Positions 37,719 through 46,345 of a stretch of DNA of 64,000 bases are shown here, one piece after another. The position numbers and the translations under genes are program-made. The notes beneath the pieces were generated by a model, which was not told where the DNA came from, ran no database searches, and worked only from the letters and a program-made list of their open reading frames with translations. Numbering within the stretch: the stretch's first letter is position 1; every line of letters starts with the position of its first letter. The stretch spans positions 2,046,001 to 2,110,000 of the forward strand of contig NZ_JAUSZZ010000001.1 of assembly GCF_030818075.1 (NCBI RefSeq), written 5' to 3'. This stretch comes from Microbacterium proteolyticum (GTDB lineage: Bacteria > Actinomycetota > Actinomycetes > Actinomycetales > Microbacteriaceae).

Positions 37719-37918
37719 GGGCCCATCTTCACGAGTCGCGTTCGCCGATGCCTCGGTGCTTCCGGGGATCGGTGGAGGATGTGCGGAACCGACCCGCGGG
37801 GGAGGAACCGCCGGTGGTGCGGCGTGTCGCCGATTACCGCGAAACTCGCGCCCGCTGTCAGCGATCCACAGGTGCCCGGCATAGTCTGACAGGTGTGTGG
37901 CGAGCTGAGGACGGTGCC

Positions 37919-40900
37919 GTGAGCGGCGCCGACGGAGACGAGACGGTGTCGTCCGTCGACCCGGGCGAGCTGCGATTGTCGGAGCCCGGCATCGTGGTCC
38001 GCCACGTCGCCGACCCCGAACGCGATCGCATCCGCGCCGAGGCCGCAGCCCTGGGCGGACGCTCCACCCTCCTGCGTTTCGACGACGCGCGCGACGCCGG
38101 GATCGACATCACCAAGGCGCACCCGGGTTCGCTCCCGCAGTTCATCACGGGCCGCGCCACCATGCTGTCCAACCTGTTCCGCGACGAGGTGGCACTGCGC
38201 ACCGCTCGTCTGGCCGCCGAGCGCATCACGGCCAAGAACGTCGAACTGCGCACCGCTCGTGGTCTCGAACCGGTGCATCTCGCCGTCGGCCTGTCGGCCT
38301 GGAAGATCGGGGGAGTGGAATGGTCGGCCCCCGTGCTGCTGCGCCCGCTCGCCATCCGCCGGCACCACGGCGATTTCGAGCTGAAGCTGCACGGCGCGTT
38401 CGTGATGAACCCCGAGCTCGCGCGCGCATTCCGCACGCACCTGGGCATCCAGATCGACAGCGCCGCGCTCGCGGGGCTCGCCTACGACCAGGGCGTCTTC
38501 AAGCCCCAGCCGGTCATCGACCACATCCGGCGCCTGACCACGCACGTGCCGACGTTCGTCGTGCACCCGCGGCTGGTGATCTCGTCCTTCGCCGACGTGG
38601 CATCCGGCATGGCCCGTGACACGCGCGACCTCGACGACCCCCTGCTCAACGCGCTCGCCGGCCACCACGATGATCGTGCGCGCGTCACCGTCCGTCGCGA
38701 CGATCCCGTCGTCGTCAGCCCCGACGAGCGCAGCCCCGCGGCCGACACCCTGCTGCTGGACGCCGACGCCGAGCAGGAACGCGTGCTCGCCCGTATCGGA
38801 GCCGGTCACTCGCTGGCCGTGCACACCCTGCCCGGCACCGGCGGGACCCAGACCGTGATCAACGCGATCGGCCAGCTGGTGCGCGACAATAAGCGCGTCC
38901 TCGTCGTGAGCGCGCGCCGGTCGACGCTCGACGGCATCCGTCATCGCCTCGCCGGGGTCGGTCTGACCGGACTCGCCGTCTCGCCGAACCATGTGCGCCG
39001 AGACCTGATCCGTGCGATCAGCCGCAACGAGAAGGCCGAGCAACCCAAGGTCGCCGACATCGACGACGCGCTGGTGCGCCTGCGCACGGTCCTGCGCGAC
39101 TACCGCTCGGCCGTCACCGAGCCGCACCTGGCCCTCGGGGTGTCTGCGCTCGACGTGCTGCGCGAGCTGACGTCACTGGCATCCACGTCTCCTGCTCCCT
39201 CGACCGAGGCCCGCTTCGATCTCGCGACGCTCGAGAAACTCGCCGGACGACGGGATGCCGCCGCGCGCGCCCTCGCGATGGCCGCCCGTCTGGGCGAGTT
39301 CCGGTTCGGTCCCGATGATTCGCCCTGGTACGGCGTGAGCTTCACGCGCACAGAAGACGCGCGTGGCGCCCACGCGCTCGCGGGCACGCTGCACACCCAG
39401 GAGGTGCCGCGTCTGCTCGAGCGTGGATACGAGCTCATCGCCAAGACGCGGATGCGGCCCTTCCAGACCGTGTCGGAGCTGGGGGCCTACCTCAAGCTGC
39501 TGCAGGGAATCCGCGAGTCGCTCGACCGCTTCAGCCCCACCGTCTTCGAGCGCCCCCTCGGGGAGCTGATCGACGCGCACTCGCCGCGTCGCGACGCCTC
39601 CGCGATGAGCGGGCCGAACCGCCGTCGCCTCAAGCGCCTGTCGAAGGAGTACGTGCGCCCCGGCGTCCACGTGCCGGACATGTACGAGGCCCTCGTGCGC
39701 ATTCAGCAGCAGCGGACCGAGTGGCAGCGCGTCGTCGAGGCGGGTGTCGCCCCGGAGGTGCCGTTGGGCCTCGGCGACGTGCACGTCGCGTGGCAGCGCA
39801 CCGACGCCCTGCTCGGCGAGCTCGATCAGATCCTCGGGCGCCAGGGGTCCGAGCGCCTGGCGACCCTGCCGGTGCAGCGCCTCGTGCGCACGCTCGCGGG
39901 GCTGGCCGCCGAGTCGACCTTCTTCGACAATCTCGTCGAGCGAGCGCAGCTGCGTTCCGAGCTCGCGCGTCTCGGTCTCGAGCAGCTGCTCGTCGAACTC
40001 TCCGTCCGTCATGTGCCCGAGGAGCGGGTGGGTGCGGAGCTGGAGTTCGCGTGGTGGCAGTCGGCGCTCGAGCATCTGCTGCGCACCGACCGCGCACTCC
40101 TCGGCGCCAACACGAGCGTGGTCGACCGCCTCGAGCGCGACTTCCGTCTCGTCGACGAGGCGCACGCGGCCGCCGCGGGGCCGCTGCTCGCCGCCCAGCT
40201 GGCGACGCAGTGGCGCATCGGCATCGTCGATCACCCCGATGAGGCCGCCGCGCTCAAGCGCGCGCTGAAAGACGGGTTGCACTCCGCCCAGGAGATCTCG
40301 GATGCCGCGCCCCTGCTCCTGCGCACCCTCGCGCCGGTCTGGCTGGCCTCGCCTTACGAGGTGCCCGACGTGCCGAGCGACCTGGCGTTCGATGTCGTGA
40401 TCATCGCGGATGCCGCGGCCCTGTGCCTCGCCGAGGCCACGCCGGCGCTGCGTCGGGCGCGCCAGGTCGTGCTCTTCGGCGACCCGGTCGTGCAGAAGCC
40501 CACGCCCTTCCGCGTGAGCGCCGCGATCGCTCCCGCGCCCGATGACGCCGACGAGGTGCCGTTCGACGACGTCTCCGTCTTCGAGCGCGTCGCCGAACTG
40601 CTGCCGGTCGAGACGCTCACGCGCAGCTACCGCGCCGGCGGCGAAGACCTGTCGCAGCTGGTCAACGACGCCTTCTACGGCGGAGAGATCGTGTCGCTGC
40701 CGTGGGCGGGATCGTACCTCGGCCGAGGCAGCCTCAGCGTCGACTACGTCGAGGGCGGGGTGGGCGCGCCCGATCCGGTCAGCGGTGCCGTCGAGAGCCC
40801 CGACGCCGAGGTCGCCCGCGTCGTGACACTGGTGGTCGAGCACGCCGTAAACCGCGCGTCCGAGTCGCTGATGGTCGTCACCGCCAGCCGCAAGCACGCC

Positions 40901-41623
40901 GAGCGCGTGCGTGCCGAGGTGGTCGCCGCCCTCACGGGGCGGTCGGATGTCGCCGAATTCGTCTCGCGCGATGCCGCGGAGCCTTTCGCGGTGCTGACCC
41001 TCGAGGAGTCGGTGGCGGAGAGCCGCGATCGCGTGGTCTTCTCGCTGGGCTTCGGGCTCACCCGTCACGGTCGCGTCCTGAGTGACTTCGGCGACCTGTC
41101 CACGCCCGACGGTGAGCGCCTGCTGACGGTCGGCATGACCCGTGCTCGCCGCTCGATGGTGATCGTGTCGTCGATCCGTCCGTCGTCGTTCGACGATGGA
41201 CGACTCGAGCACGGCGCGGCGACGCTCATGGGCATCCTCGGCAACGTCGCCTCACGTAGCCGCGAGAGCCGCCTGGAAGACCTGGCCGACCCGCTCACGC
41301 GGGCTCTGGCGCGGGAGCTGCGTCGTCTCGGCGTCGAGGTCGACGTGGACTACCGGGGCCTGCTGCCGCTCGTCGCGCGATACAAGGGCAAAGCCGTCGT
41401 CGCCGAGAGCGACCCCGAGACGATCGGGGAGTCGCTGCGCGAGACGCTGCGGCTGCGGCCGCAGATCCTGCGCCGCCTCGGTTGGCACTACGTCCGCGTG
41501 CACGCCTTCGACCTGTACAGCGACCCGGCGGGGGTCGCGATGCGGATCGCCGAGCTCCTCGGTGCGGCCCCCGATGCAGGCGCGCCCGACTCGACGACCG
41601 AACCCCTCGATCTGCCCGGTTGA
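37919..41623 (+). CDS. Large SF1 helicase-like protein with a degenerate P-loop
   Basis: The 1234-residue protein has an N-terminal 250-residue domain, then a helicase-like core. At the place of Walker A it reads HTLPGTGGTQTVINAIGQLV, where the GK[ST] lysine is missing, and Walker B is VVIIADAAALC with no DE pair. A second lobe retains the late SF1 motif LTVGMTRARRSMVIVSS. The C-terminal 110 residues (RELRRLGVEVDVDYRGLLPL and KGKAVVAESD) look like a Vsr/restriction-type fold. It resembles an actinobacterial family of Upf1/DUF4011-like helicases that lost ATPase residues. The GTG at 37919 follows GAGGACGGTGCC. Role unknown. Confidence 0.75.
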   Translation: MSGADGDETVSSVDPGELRLSEPGIVVRHVADPERDRIRAEAAALGGRSTLLRFDDARDAGIDITKAHPGSLPQFITGRATMLSNLFRDEVALRTARLAAERITAKNVELRTARGLEPVHLAVGLSAWKIGGVEWSAPVLLRPLAIRRHHGDFELKLHGAFVMNPELARAFRTHLGIQIDSAALAGLAYDQGVFKPQPVIDHIRRLTTHVPTFVVHPRLVISSFADVASGMARDTRDLDDPLLNALAGHHDDRARVTVRRDDPVVVSPDERSPAADTLLLDADAEQERVLARIGAGHSLAVHTLPGTGGTQTVINAIGQLVRDNKRVLVVSARRSTLDGIRHRLAGVGLTGLAVSPNHVRRDLIRAISRNEKAEQPKVADIDDALVRLRTVLRDYRSAVTEPHLALGVSALDVLRELTSLASTSPAPSTEARFDLATLEKLAGRRDAAARALAMAARLGEFRFGPDDSPWYGVSFTRTEDARGAHALAGTLHTQEVPRLLERGYELIAKTRMRPFQTVSELGAYLKLLQGIRESLDRFSPTVFERPLGELIDAHSPRRDASAMSGPNRRRLKRLSKEYVRPGVHVPDMYEALVRIQQQRTEWQRVVEAGVAPEVPLGLGDVHVAWQRTDALLGELDQILGRQGSERLATLPVQRLVRTLAGLAAESTFFDNLVERAQLRSELARLGLEQLLVELSVRHVPEERVGAELEFAWWQSALEHLLRTDRALLGANTSVVDRLERDFRLVDEAHAAAAGPLLAAQLATQWRIGIVDHPDEAAALKRALKDGLHSAQEISDAAPLLLRTLAPVWLASPYEVPDVPSDLAFDVVIIADAAALCLAEATPALRRARQVVLFGDPVVQKPTPFRVSAAIAPAPDDADEVPFDDVSVFERVAELLPVETLTRSYRAGGEDLSQLVNDAFYGGEIVSLPWAGSYLGRGSLSVDYVEGGVGAPDPVSGAVESPDAEVARVVTLVVEHAVNRASESLMVVTASRKHAERVRAEVVAALTGRSDVAEFVSRDAAEPFAVLTLEESVAESRDRVVFSLGFGLTRHGRVLSDFGDLSTPDGERLLTVGMTRARRSMVIVSSIRPSSFDDGRLEHGAATLMGILGNVASRSRESRLEDLADPLTRALARELRRLGVEVDVDYRGLLPLVARYKGKAVVAESDPETIGESLRETLRLRPQILRRLGWHYVRVHAFDLYSDPAGVAMRIAELLGAAPDAGAPDSTTEPLDLPG

Positions 41624-41630
41624 GCGTCCC

Positions 41631-41939
41631 GTGACCGAGACTCCGGATGCCACCCGGGGCGACGCTCCGCGTGCGGTCCCGGTCCCTTCAACAGGCTCAG
41701 GGACCTCCGCTCCGCCGCAGGAGGCTGAGCTCGTCGACGCCTCCGGGACCAGCGGCCAGCCCGTGCGCCAGCCGGTCGTCCGCGTGCGGGGTTCGCGCCG
41801 GGCGCGGTTGCTGCCTGCTCCGGGCACCACGGCCGAACCTGCACCGGCCGATGACCGGGAACGGGGCGCGGGCACGAAGCCCGCGGCATCCGGCCCCAAC
41901 GACGACCGCATGCTCCGCGACGTCCCGCCCCACTACTGA
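41631..41939 (+). CDS. Small disordered hypothetical protein
   Basis: This 102-residue protein is rich in Pro, Ala, Ser and Arg and looks disordered apart from VRQPVVRVRGSRRARLLPAP near the middle and RMLRDVPPHY at the end. The GTG at 41631 lies 7 nt after the stop of the helicase-like gene, so it is probably translated from the same message. A palindromic repeat of 25 bp lies inside its frame (41681-41705). No domain was recognised. Confidence 0.55.
   Translation: MTETPDATRGDAPRAVPVPSTGSGTSAPPQEAELVDASGTSGQPVRQPVVRVRGSRRARLLPAPGTTAEPAPADDRERGAGTKPAASGPNDDRMLRDVPPHY
41681..41705. repeat. Palindromic element with CTTCAACAGGCTCAG core
   Basis: GGTCCCTTCAACAGGCTCAG followed by GGACC has 7-bp arms (GGTCCCT/AGGGACC) around an imperfect inner pairing. 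The core is one base from the CTTCGACAGGCTCAG repeat that I know as widespread in actinobacterial intergenic regions. Here it sits inside a reading frame. Confidence 0.55.
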
Positions 41940-41948
41940 GACGGAAAA

Positions 41949-41995
41949 CGAAACGGCGCCAGCGTAGGAAAGTATCCCGTGCGGACGCCGTTTCG
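41949..41995. terminator. Possible terminator between convergent genes
   Basis: CGAAACGGCG (41949-41958) pairs with CGCCGTTTCG (41986-41995) around a 27-nt loop between the small plus-strand gene and mscL on the minus strand. Confidence 0.4.
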
Positions 41996-41997
41996 CC

Positions 41998-42420
41998 TCA
42001 CGCCTTGTCGTTCTGGCGGTCCAGGAGGTCGCGGATCTGCACGAGCAGTTCCTGCTCCGTCGGCAGCTTCGGCTCCTCGGATGCCGCTTCGGCGACGCCC
42101 GCACGGGCGGCGGCGCGCTCCTTCCACCGGTTCATCGGGAAGACGAAGACGAAGTAGACGATCGCTGCGACCGCGAGGAAGTTGATGATGGCGACGAGGA
42201 TGTTGCCGAATTCGAACGTCGACGTGCCGCCGAAGATCGTGTTCACCGTGAGATTCAGATCGCTCAGGTCGCCGACCTGGAACAGGAATCCGATCAGGGG
42301 ATTGATGAGCCCCTGCACCATCGCATTGACGATGGCCGTGAATGCCGCGCCGATGACGACGGCGACCGCGAGGTCGATGACATTCCCGCGGAGGATGAAT
42401 TCCTTGAATCCTTTGATCAT
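41998..42420 (-). CDS. mscL: Large-conductance mechanosensitive channel MscL
   Basis: This 140-residue channel opens under membrane tension to release solutes during osmotic downshock. It has the conserved N-terminus MIKGFKEFILRGNVIDLAVA, the first pore helix, a periplasmic loop with FGGTSTFEFGNI, a second helix (IINFLAVAAIVYFVFVFP) and a cytoplasmic helix (PTEQELLVQIRDLL). The length is normal. It is the last gene of a minus-strand run of fthfs cyclo-ligase, fmdB and mscL. Confidence 0.96.
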   Translation of the reverse strand: MIKGFKEFILRGNVIDLAVAVVIGAAFTAIVNAMVQGLINPLIGFLFQVGDLSDLNLTVNTIFGGTSTFEFGNILVAIINFLAVAAIVYFVFVFPMNRWKERAAARAGVAEAASEEPKLPTEQELLVQIRDLLDRQNDKA

Positions 42421-42454
42421 GCGCTGGCTCCCCTTCTGCCGCGCCGACCGGGGC

Positions 42455-42724
42455 TCAGGAGGCCGAGGACGGGGCGGACGCCTTCGTTTCCGACTTCGAT
42501 GATGTCGAAGATGACGACGAGCCGCCAGCGCTTGCGTTCGACGACGTCGTGCGCGAGTCGGTGCGATAGAAGCCCGCTCCGTTGAAGGTCACGCCGATCG
42601 AACCGTACTGTTTGCGCACCTCGCCGCCGCACTCCGGGCACTCCGTGAGGGCGGCGTCCGAGAAGGACTGCACGGCGTCGAAACGGTGGCCGCACTGCTT
42701 GCAGGCGTAGGAGTAGGTGGGCAT
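42455..42724 (-). CDS. FmdB-family zinc ribbon protein
   Basis: The 89-residue protein has a zinc ribbon at the N-terminus (PTYSYACKQCGHRFD, then LTECPECGGEVRKQY) and the FmdB signature FNGAGFYRTD. The last 30 residues are a Ser/Ala-rich tail. FmdB proteins are small putative regulators whose function is not settled. It lies between the 5-FCL gene and mscL in the order common in actinobacteria. Confidence 0.92.
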   Translation of the reverse strand: MPTYSYACKQCGHRFDAVQSFSDAALTECPECGGEVRKQYGSIGVTFNGAGFYRTDSRTTSSNASAGGSSSSSTSSKSETKASAPSSAS

Positions 42725-42742
42725 CGGGCTTCCTTCGGGTGT

Positions 42743-43348
42743 TCAGGCGGAGGGGGCGGCGATCGCCAGCGTCCGCGTGGGGGTGACCACGCCCGTCACG
42801 GGCTGGTCGTGCACGTCGCGGGGGACGTCGTCGACGAATTCGGAGTCGAAGATCACCGCGTACACCGGCGGGCACTTCTCCATCGAGCCGAGCGTCTTGT
42901 CGAAATAGCCGCGGCCCCAGCCCAGCCGCATCCCACTGCGGTCGACGGCGGCGGCGGGGATGATGAGCAGGTCGACGTCGTTGACCGCGATGGGGCCGAG
43001 GACGTCGCCGACCGGCTCGGGGATTCCGAAGAGCCCCTCGGCGATCTCGGCGCCGGGAGTCGCGACGCTCCAGTCGAGCAGGCCGTCCTCCCGGGTGATG
43101 GGGAGCAGGACCCGGATGCCGCGCGCCACCGCGCCGGCCACGAACGCGTGCGTGCCGGGTTCGGTCGGCGTCGACAGGAAGCAGGAGATGCTGCGGGCGC
43201 CGAGGTGCTCGACGAGAGCGTCGAGCTGCTGCGTCACGCCCGCTTCGGCTCTCTCGCGCGCAGGGGCGGACACCGCCTGCCGACGTTCGCGCAGATCGGC
43301 GCGCAGTGCGCGTTTGGCCTGCTCGATGCGATCCGGCATGCCCGTCAT
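42743..43348 (-). CDS. 5-formyltetrahydrofolate cyclo-ligase
   Basis: This 201-residue enzyme converts 5-formyl-THF with ATP to 5,10-methenyl-THF. The basic N-terminus AKRALRADLRERRQAVSAPA and the ATP/substrate loop GMRLGWGRGYFDKTL are present, along with DLLIIPAAAVDR. Start ATG 43348 or 43339 both fit. It is divergent from galU with 53 nt between the starts. Confidence 0.93.
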   Translation of the reverse strand: MTGMPDRIEQAKRALRADLRERRQAVSAPARERAEAGVTQQLDALVEHLGARSISCFLSTPTEPGTHAFVAGAVARGIRVLLPITREDGLLDWSVATPGAEIAEGLFGIPEPVGDVLGPIAVNDVDLLIIPAAAVDRSGMRLGWGRGYFDKTLGSMEKCPPVYAVIFDSEFVDDVPRDVHDQPVTGVVTPTRTLAIAAPSA

Positions 43349-43401
43349 TCTACGTGCGCAGGTGTTACAGCACCGTCATCGGTCCCCGCTAAGGTATGCC
43401 C

Positions 43402-44292
43402 ATGCCTCATAAGCCCTTCAAAGCCGTCATCCCGGCCGCTGGTCTCGGTACCCGTTTCCTTCCCGCCACCAAGGCGATGCCGAAAGAAATGCTCCCGGTC
43501 GTCGATAAGCCGGCCATTCAGTACGTCGTCGAAGAGGCGACGGGGGCCGGCATCGATGACGTTCTGATCATCATCGGGCGGAACAAGAACAACATCGCCA
43601 ACCACTTCGACTCCATGCCGGAGCTCGAGGCGAAGCTGCGCGAGAAGGGCGATGACGACAAGCTCGGCAAGGTCCAGCACTCGTCCGACCTCGCCGACAT
43701 CCACCTCGTGCGTCAGGGCGAGCCGCGGGGTCTCGGTCATGCCGTGCTCCGCGCGCAGAGCCACGTCGGCGACCACCCCTTCGCCGTCCTGCTGGGCGAT
43801 GACCTCATCGACGAGCGCGACCCGCTGCTCACCACGATGATGGAGCAGTACGACAAGCGCGGCGCCACGGTCATCGCGCTGATGGAGGTCGACCCCGAGC
43901 ACATCCACCTCTACGGTGTCGCGGCGGTCGAGCCCACCGAGGAAGACGGTGTGGTCAAGGTCACCAAGCTCGTCGAGAAGCCGAAGGCGGAAGACGCGCC
44001 CTCCAACCTCGCGATCATCGGCCGCTACGTGCTCGGTCCCGACGTGTTCGGCATCCTGGAGCACACCGAGCCGGGCAAGGGCGGCGAGATCCAGCTGACC
44101 GACGCGCTCGAGGAGCTCGCCACGGGTGGCGGCGACGGCGGCGGTGTGTATGGCGTCATCTTCCGCGGTCGTCGTTACGACACCGGTGACCGCGTCGACT
44201 ACATCAAGGCGATCGTGCAGCTCGCGTCCGACCGCGACGACCTGGGCCCGGCCCTTCGTCCCTGGTTCAAGGAGTTCGCGCAGGGTCTCTGA
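43402..44292 (+). CDS. galU: UTP-glucose-1-phosphate uridylyltransferase GalU
   Basis: The enzyme makes UDP-glucose for cell-wall and exopolysaccharide synthesis. The nucleotide site GLGTRFLPATKAMPKEMLPV and VVDKPAIQYVVEEA are intact, and the later motifs VEKPKAEDAPSNLAIIGRYV and GKGGEIQLTDAL are present. There are two nearby ATGs, 43396 and 43402. I prefer 43402 because TAAGGT at 43390-43395 would put transcription start right at it (leaderless). The acetyltransferase gene follows with a 14-nt gap. Confidence 0.95.
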   Translation: MPHKPFKAVIPAAGLGTRFLPATKAMPKEMLPVVDKPAIQYVVEEATGAGIDDVLIIIGRNKNNIANHFDSMPELEAKLREKGDDDKLGKVQHSSDLADIHLVRQGEPRGLGHAVLRAQSHVGDHPFAVLLGDDLIDERDPLLTTMMEQYDKRGATVIALMEVDPEHIHLYGVAAVEPTEEDGVVKVTKLVEKPKAEDAPSNLAIIGRYVLGPDVFGILEHTEPGKGGEIQLTDALEELATGGGDGGGVYGVIFRGRRYDTGDRVDYIKAIVQLASDRDDLGPALRPWFKEFAQGL

Positions 44293-44306
44293 CTCGGCGA
44301 GGTTCC

Positions 44307-44930
44307 ATGGATCTCTCCATCCCCCGACGACACGGCGAGGTGTCGATCCGTCTGATCCGCAACCGCGACGCTCGTGTGCTCCAGCAGCAGCTCATCGACA
44401 ATCGGTCCTGGCTGCGGCGGTGGGAGGCGACGAGCCCTGACGGGCCCGTTTCGTTCGACATGCGGCTCGGTATCCGTCGTCTGCTGCAGCAGTACCGTGA
44501 CGGCCTCGGCGTCCCCTTCGTGATGGAGTGGGACGACGAGGTCGCCGGTCAGCTGAACATCTGGGGTGTTTCGCGCGGCTCCCTCGCCTCGGCCACCATC
44601 GGTTACTGGGTGGCCGAGGCGTACGCCGGGCGGGGCATCACCACGGTCGCGGTCGCCATGGCGACGGACATCTGCTTCACCTCGCTCAACCTGCACCGCG
44701 TCGAGATCTGCATCCGTCCCGAGAACCACGCGAGCCTGCGCGTGGTGGAGAAGCTCGGCTTCCGGTACGAGGGGCTTCGCCGGCGCTACATCCACATCGA
44801 CGGCGACTGGCGTGATCACTACGCGTTCGCCCTGGTGCGCGAAGAGGTTCCGCACGGCGTGCTCGATCGCTGGAACCGCGGCCAGGTGCCTCCGGACGCC
44901 GCGCGCGTCCCGCCGTCCGACCGCATCTGA
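44307..44930 (+). CDS. GNAT acetyltransferase of the RimJ/RimL type
   Basis: The 207-residue protein is a GNAT enzyme of the protein N-acetyltransferase group. It has the substrate segment RSWLRRWEATSPDGP, the acetyl-CoA loop in YWVAEAYAGRGITTVAVAMA (Q/RxxGxG-type as AGRGIT), and the typical ENHASLRVVEKLGFRYEGLR. In this locus it is commonly annotated as a ribosomal-protein acetyltransferase homologue, but the target is not proven. It is in an operon with galU. Confidence 0.9.
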   Translation: MDLSIPRRHGEVSIRLIRNRDARVLQQQLIDNRSWLRRWEATSPDGPVSFDMRLGIRRLLQQYRDGLGVPFVMEWDDEVAGQLNIWGVSRGSLASATIGYWVAEAYAGRGITTVAVAMATDICFTSLNLHRVEICIRPENHASLRVVEKLGFRYEGLRRRYIHIDGDWRDHYAFALVREEVPHGVLDRWNRGQVPPDAARVPPSDRI

Positions 44931-45018
44931 CGTCTCTCCGATCGCATCGGCCTCCTCGTCGCGACGACACGCGGAGGGATGCCGGAATGCAATGTGTCGG
45001 TGACCTACCGTGGACCCC

Positions 45019-46065
45019 ATGGGTGGGCAGGTTCTGAGCGGCGGCGTCATCGTCTTCGTCGCGGTCGCGCTGTGGTTGGTGTACCTGCTGCCGTCCTGGC
45101 AGAGTCGACACCGTTTCACCTCGGCCGAGCGCAACGCCGTCCGACTGAATCAGGCGCTTCGCATCCTCGCCGAGACGGCGGAGACCCCGCGCGAGGTGCA
45201 GCTCGAACTCACCGCGCGCACCGCCCACCAGCAGCAGAAGCTCGCCCGTCAGATCCAGGCGAAGAAGGCCAAGACCGAGCTCGCCGCGGCCAAGGCGCGC
45301 CTGGAGGTGGCGCGTCTCGAGACGGCGCGCGATCGTGACCTCGTCAGAGAGCAGCGCGCGGCGGCTGTGGAGCTGGCGCGCGCGGAGCGCGCCGCAGCGG
45401 TCGAGATCGCGCGCGCGGAGCGCGCCGCGGCTCTGGAGAAGACCCGCGCGGAGAAAGCGGCCGCGCTGGAGCGTGCGCACGCGGAACGCATGGCGGTTCT
45501 GCCCGCGGCGCGTCGTGCCCGCGCACGACGCCGTTTCCGTCTCGGCGTCACGGCGTTCGCCCTCGCCGCGCTCGGTGCCGTCGTGGTCGGCACCGTGCAG
45601 GTGGTCGGGGGAGCGGCGCCCGTGCTCCTCGTGGGCGGCATCCTGGGCGTGACGGCATCCGCCGTCGTCCTCCGCCGTGTCTCCGTCATCGCCGCGCGCG
45701 GCGCGGCGCGGCCCGTCGAGGTCGCCCCCACCCGCACCGTCGCCGTCGAGGTGCAGGACGTCCCTCTCGCCCCGACGCCGCGCCCGACGTGGACGCCGCG
45801 CGAGCTGCCCCGGCCGCTGGTCGCGTCGGCCGGCTCGCGCGCGGCCGCCGTCGTCGACGAGCAGCTCGCCCGCGAAGCCCTCCGGGCGGCGGCGCGCGAG
45901 GAGGCGGCTCGCGAACTGGCCGCCGAGCAGGCTCCCACGCCGATCGAGGCGGCCCGCCCCGCCGCGGCCGCGCCCTCGCCCTACGCGGCGATGGGGTACG
46001 TCGACGACACCGAGATCGAGGATCACGTCCGGCGCCTTCTGCAGCGTCGCGCGTCGGGGCAGTAG
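45019..46065 (+). CDS. Membrane protein with long Ala/Glu/Arg coiled coil
   Basis: The 348-residue protein starts with a membrane helix (residues 8-25, VIVFVAVALWLVYLLPSW). A long charged coiled coil follows from about 55 to 160 made of repeats such as ARAERAAAVEIARAERAAAL. Two more helices lie near 175-215. The C-terminal 120 residues are Pro/Ala-rich and end in DDTEIEDHVRRLLQRRASGQ. The gene is conserved downstream of galU in this group of bacteria but has no known function. ATG 45019 lies 7 nt after TACCGT; a GTG at 45010 is in frame. Confidence 0.78.
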   Translation: MGGQVLSGGVIVFVAVALWLVYLLPSWQSRHRFTSAERNAVRLNQALRILAETAETPREVQLELTARTAHQQQKLARQIQAKKAKTELAAAKARLEVARLETARDRDLVREQRAAAVELARAERAAAVEIARAERAAALEKTRAEKAAALERAHAERMAVLPAARRARARRRFRLGVTAFALAALGAVVVGTVQVVGGAAPVLLVGGILGVTASAVVLRRVSVIAARGAARPVEVAPTRTVAVEVQDVPLAPTPRPTWTPRELPRPLVASAGSRAAAVVDEQLAREALRAAAREEAARELAAEQAPTPIEAARPAAAAPSPYAAMGYVDDTEIEDHVRRLLQRRASGQ

Positions 46066-46217
46066 ATCTCACACCTCGGGCCTTCTCGGCCCGCCGCACG
46101 CGGCCGGCCTTCTGCCTCGGCATGCGGATGCCGGCATACGACGGATGCGGAGACGCCGATCGGGCCACCCCGCGTCAATCGGCTCGCGTGCGACGTGATA
46201 GTGTTTACGAGGTTTCC

Positions 46218-46293
46218 GGGCCTGTGGCGCAGTTGGTAGCGCGCCTCGTTCGCATCGAGGAGGTCAGGGGTTCGAATCCCCTCAGGTCCACCA
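46218..46293 (+). tRNA. tRNA-Ala (anticodon CGC)
   Basis: The 76-nt sequence folds well: acceptor GGGCCTG with CAGGTCC (one G-T), D arm GCGC/GCGC, anticodon stem CCTCG/CGAGG around TTCGCAT, and T arm AGGGG/CCCCT with GGTTCGAATCC. The anticodon CGC reads GCG. CCA is encoded at the 3' end. The accessory region begins directly after it, so its 3' end is a likely integration site. Confidence 0.95.
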
Positions 46294-46345
46294 TTCGATG
46301 AGCTGAAACATGAGCGACGTGTGAGTTGCGACATGGAAGGCATCA

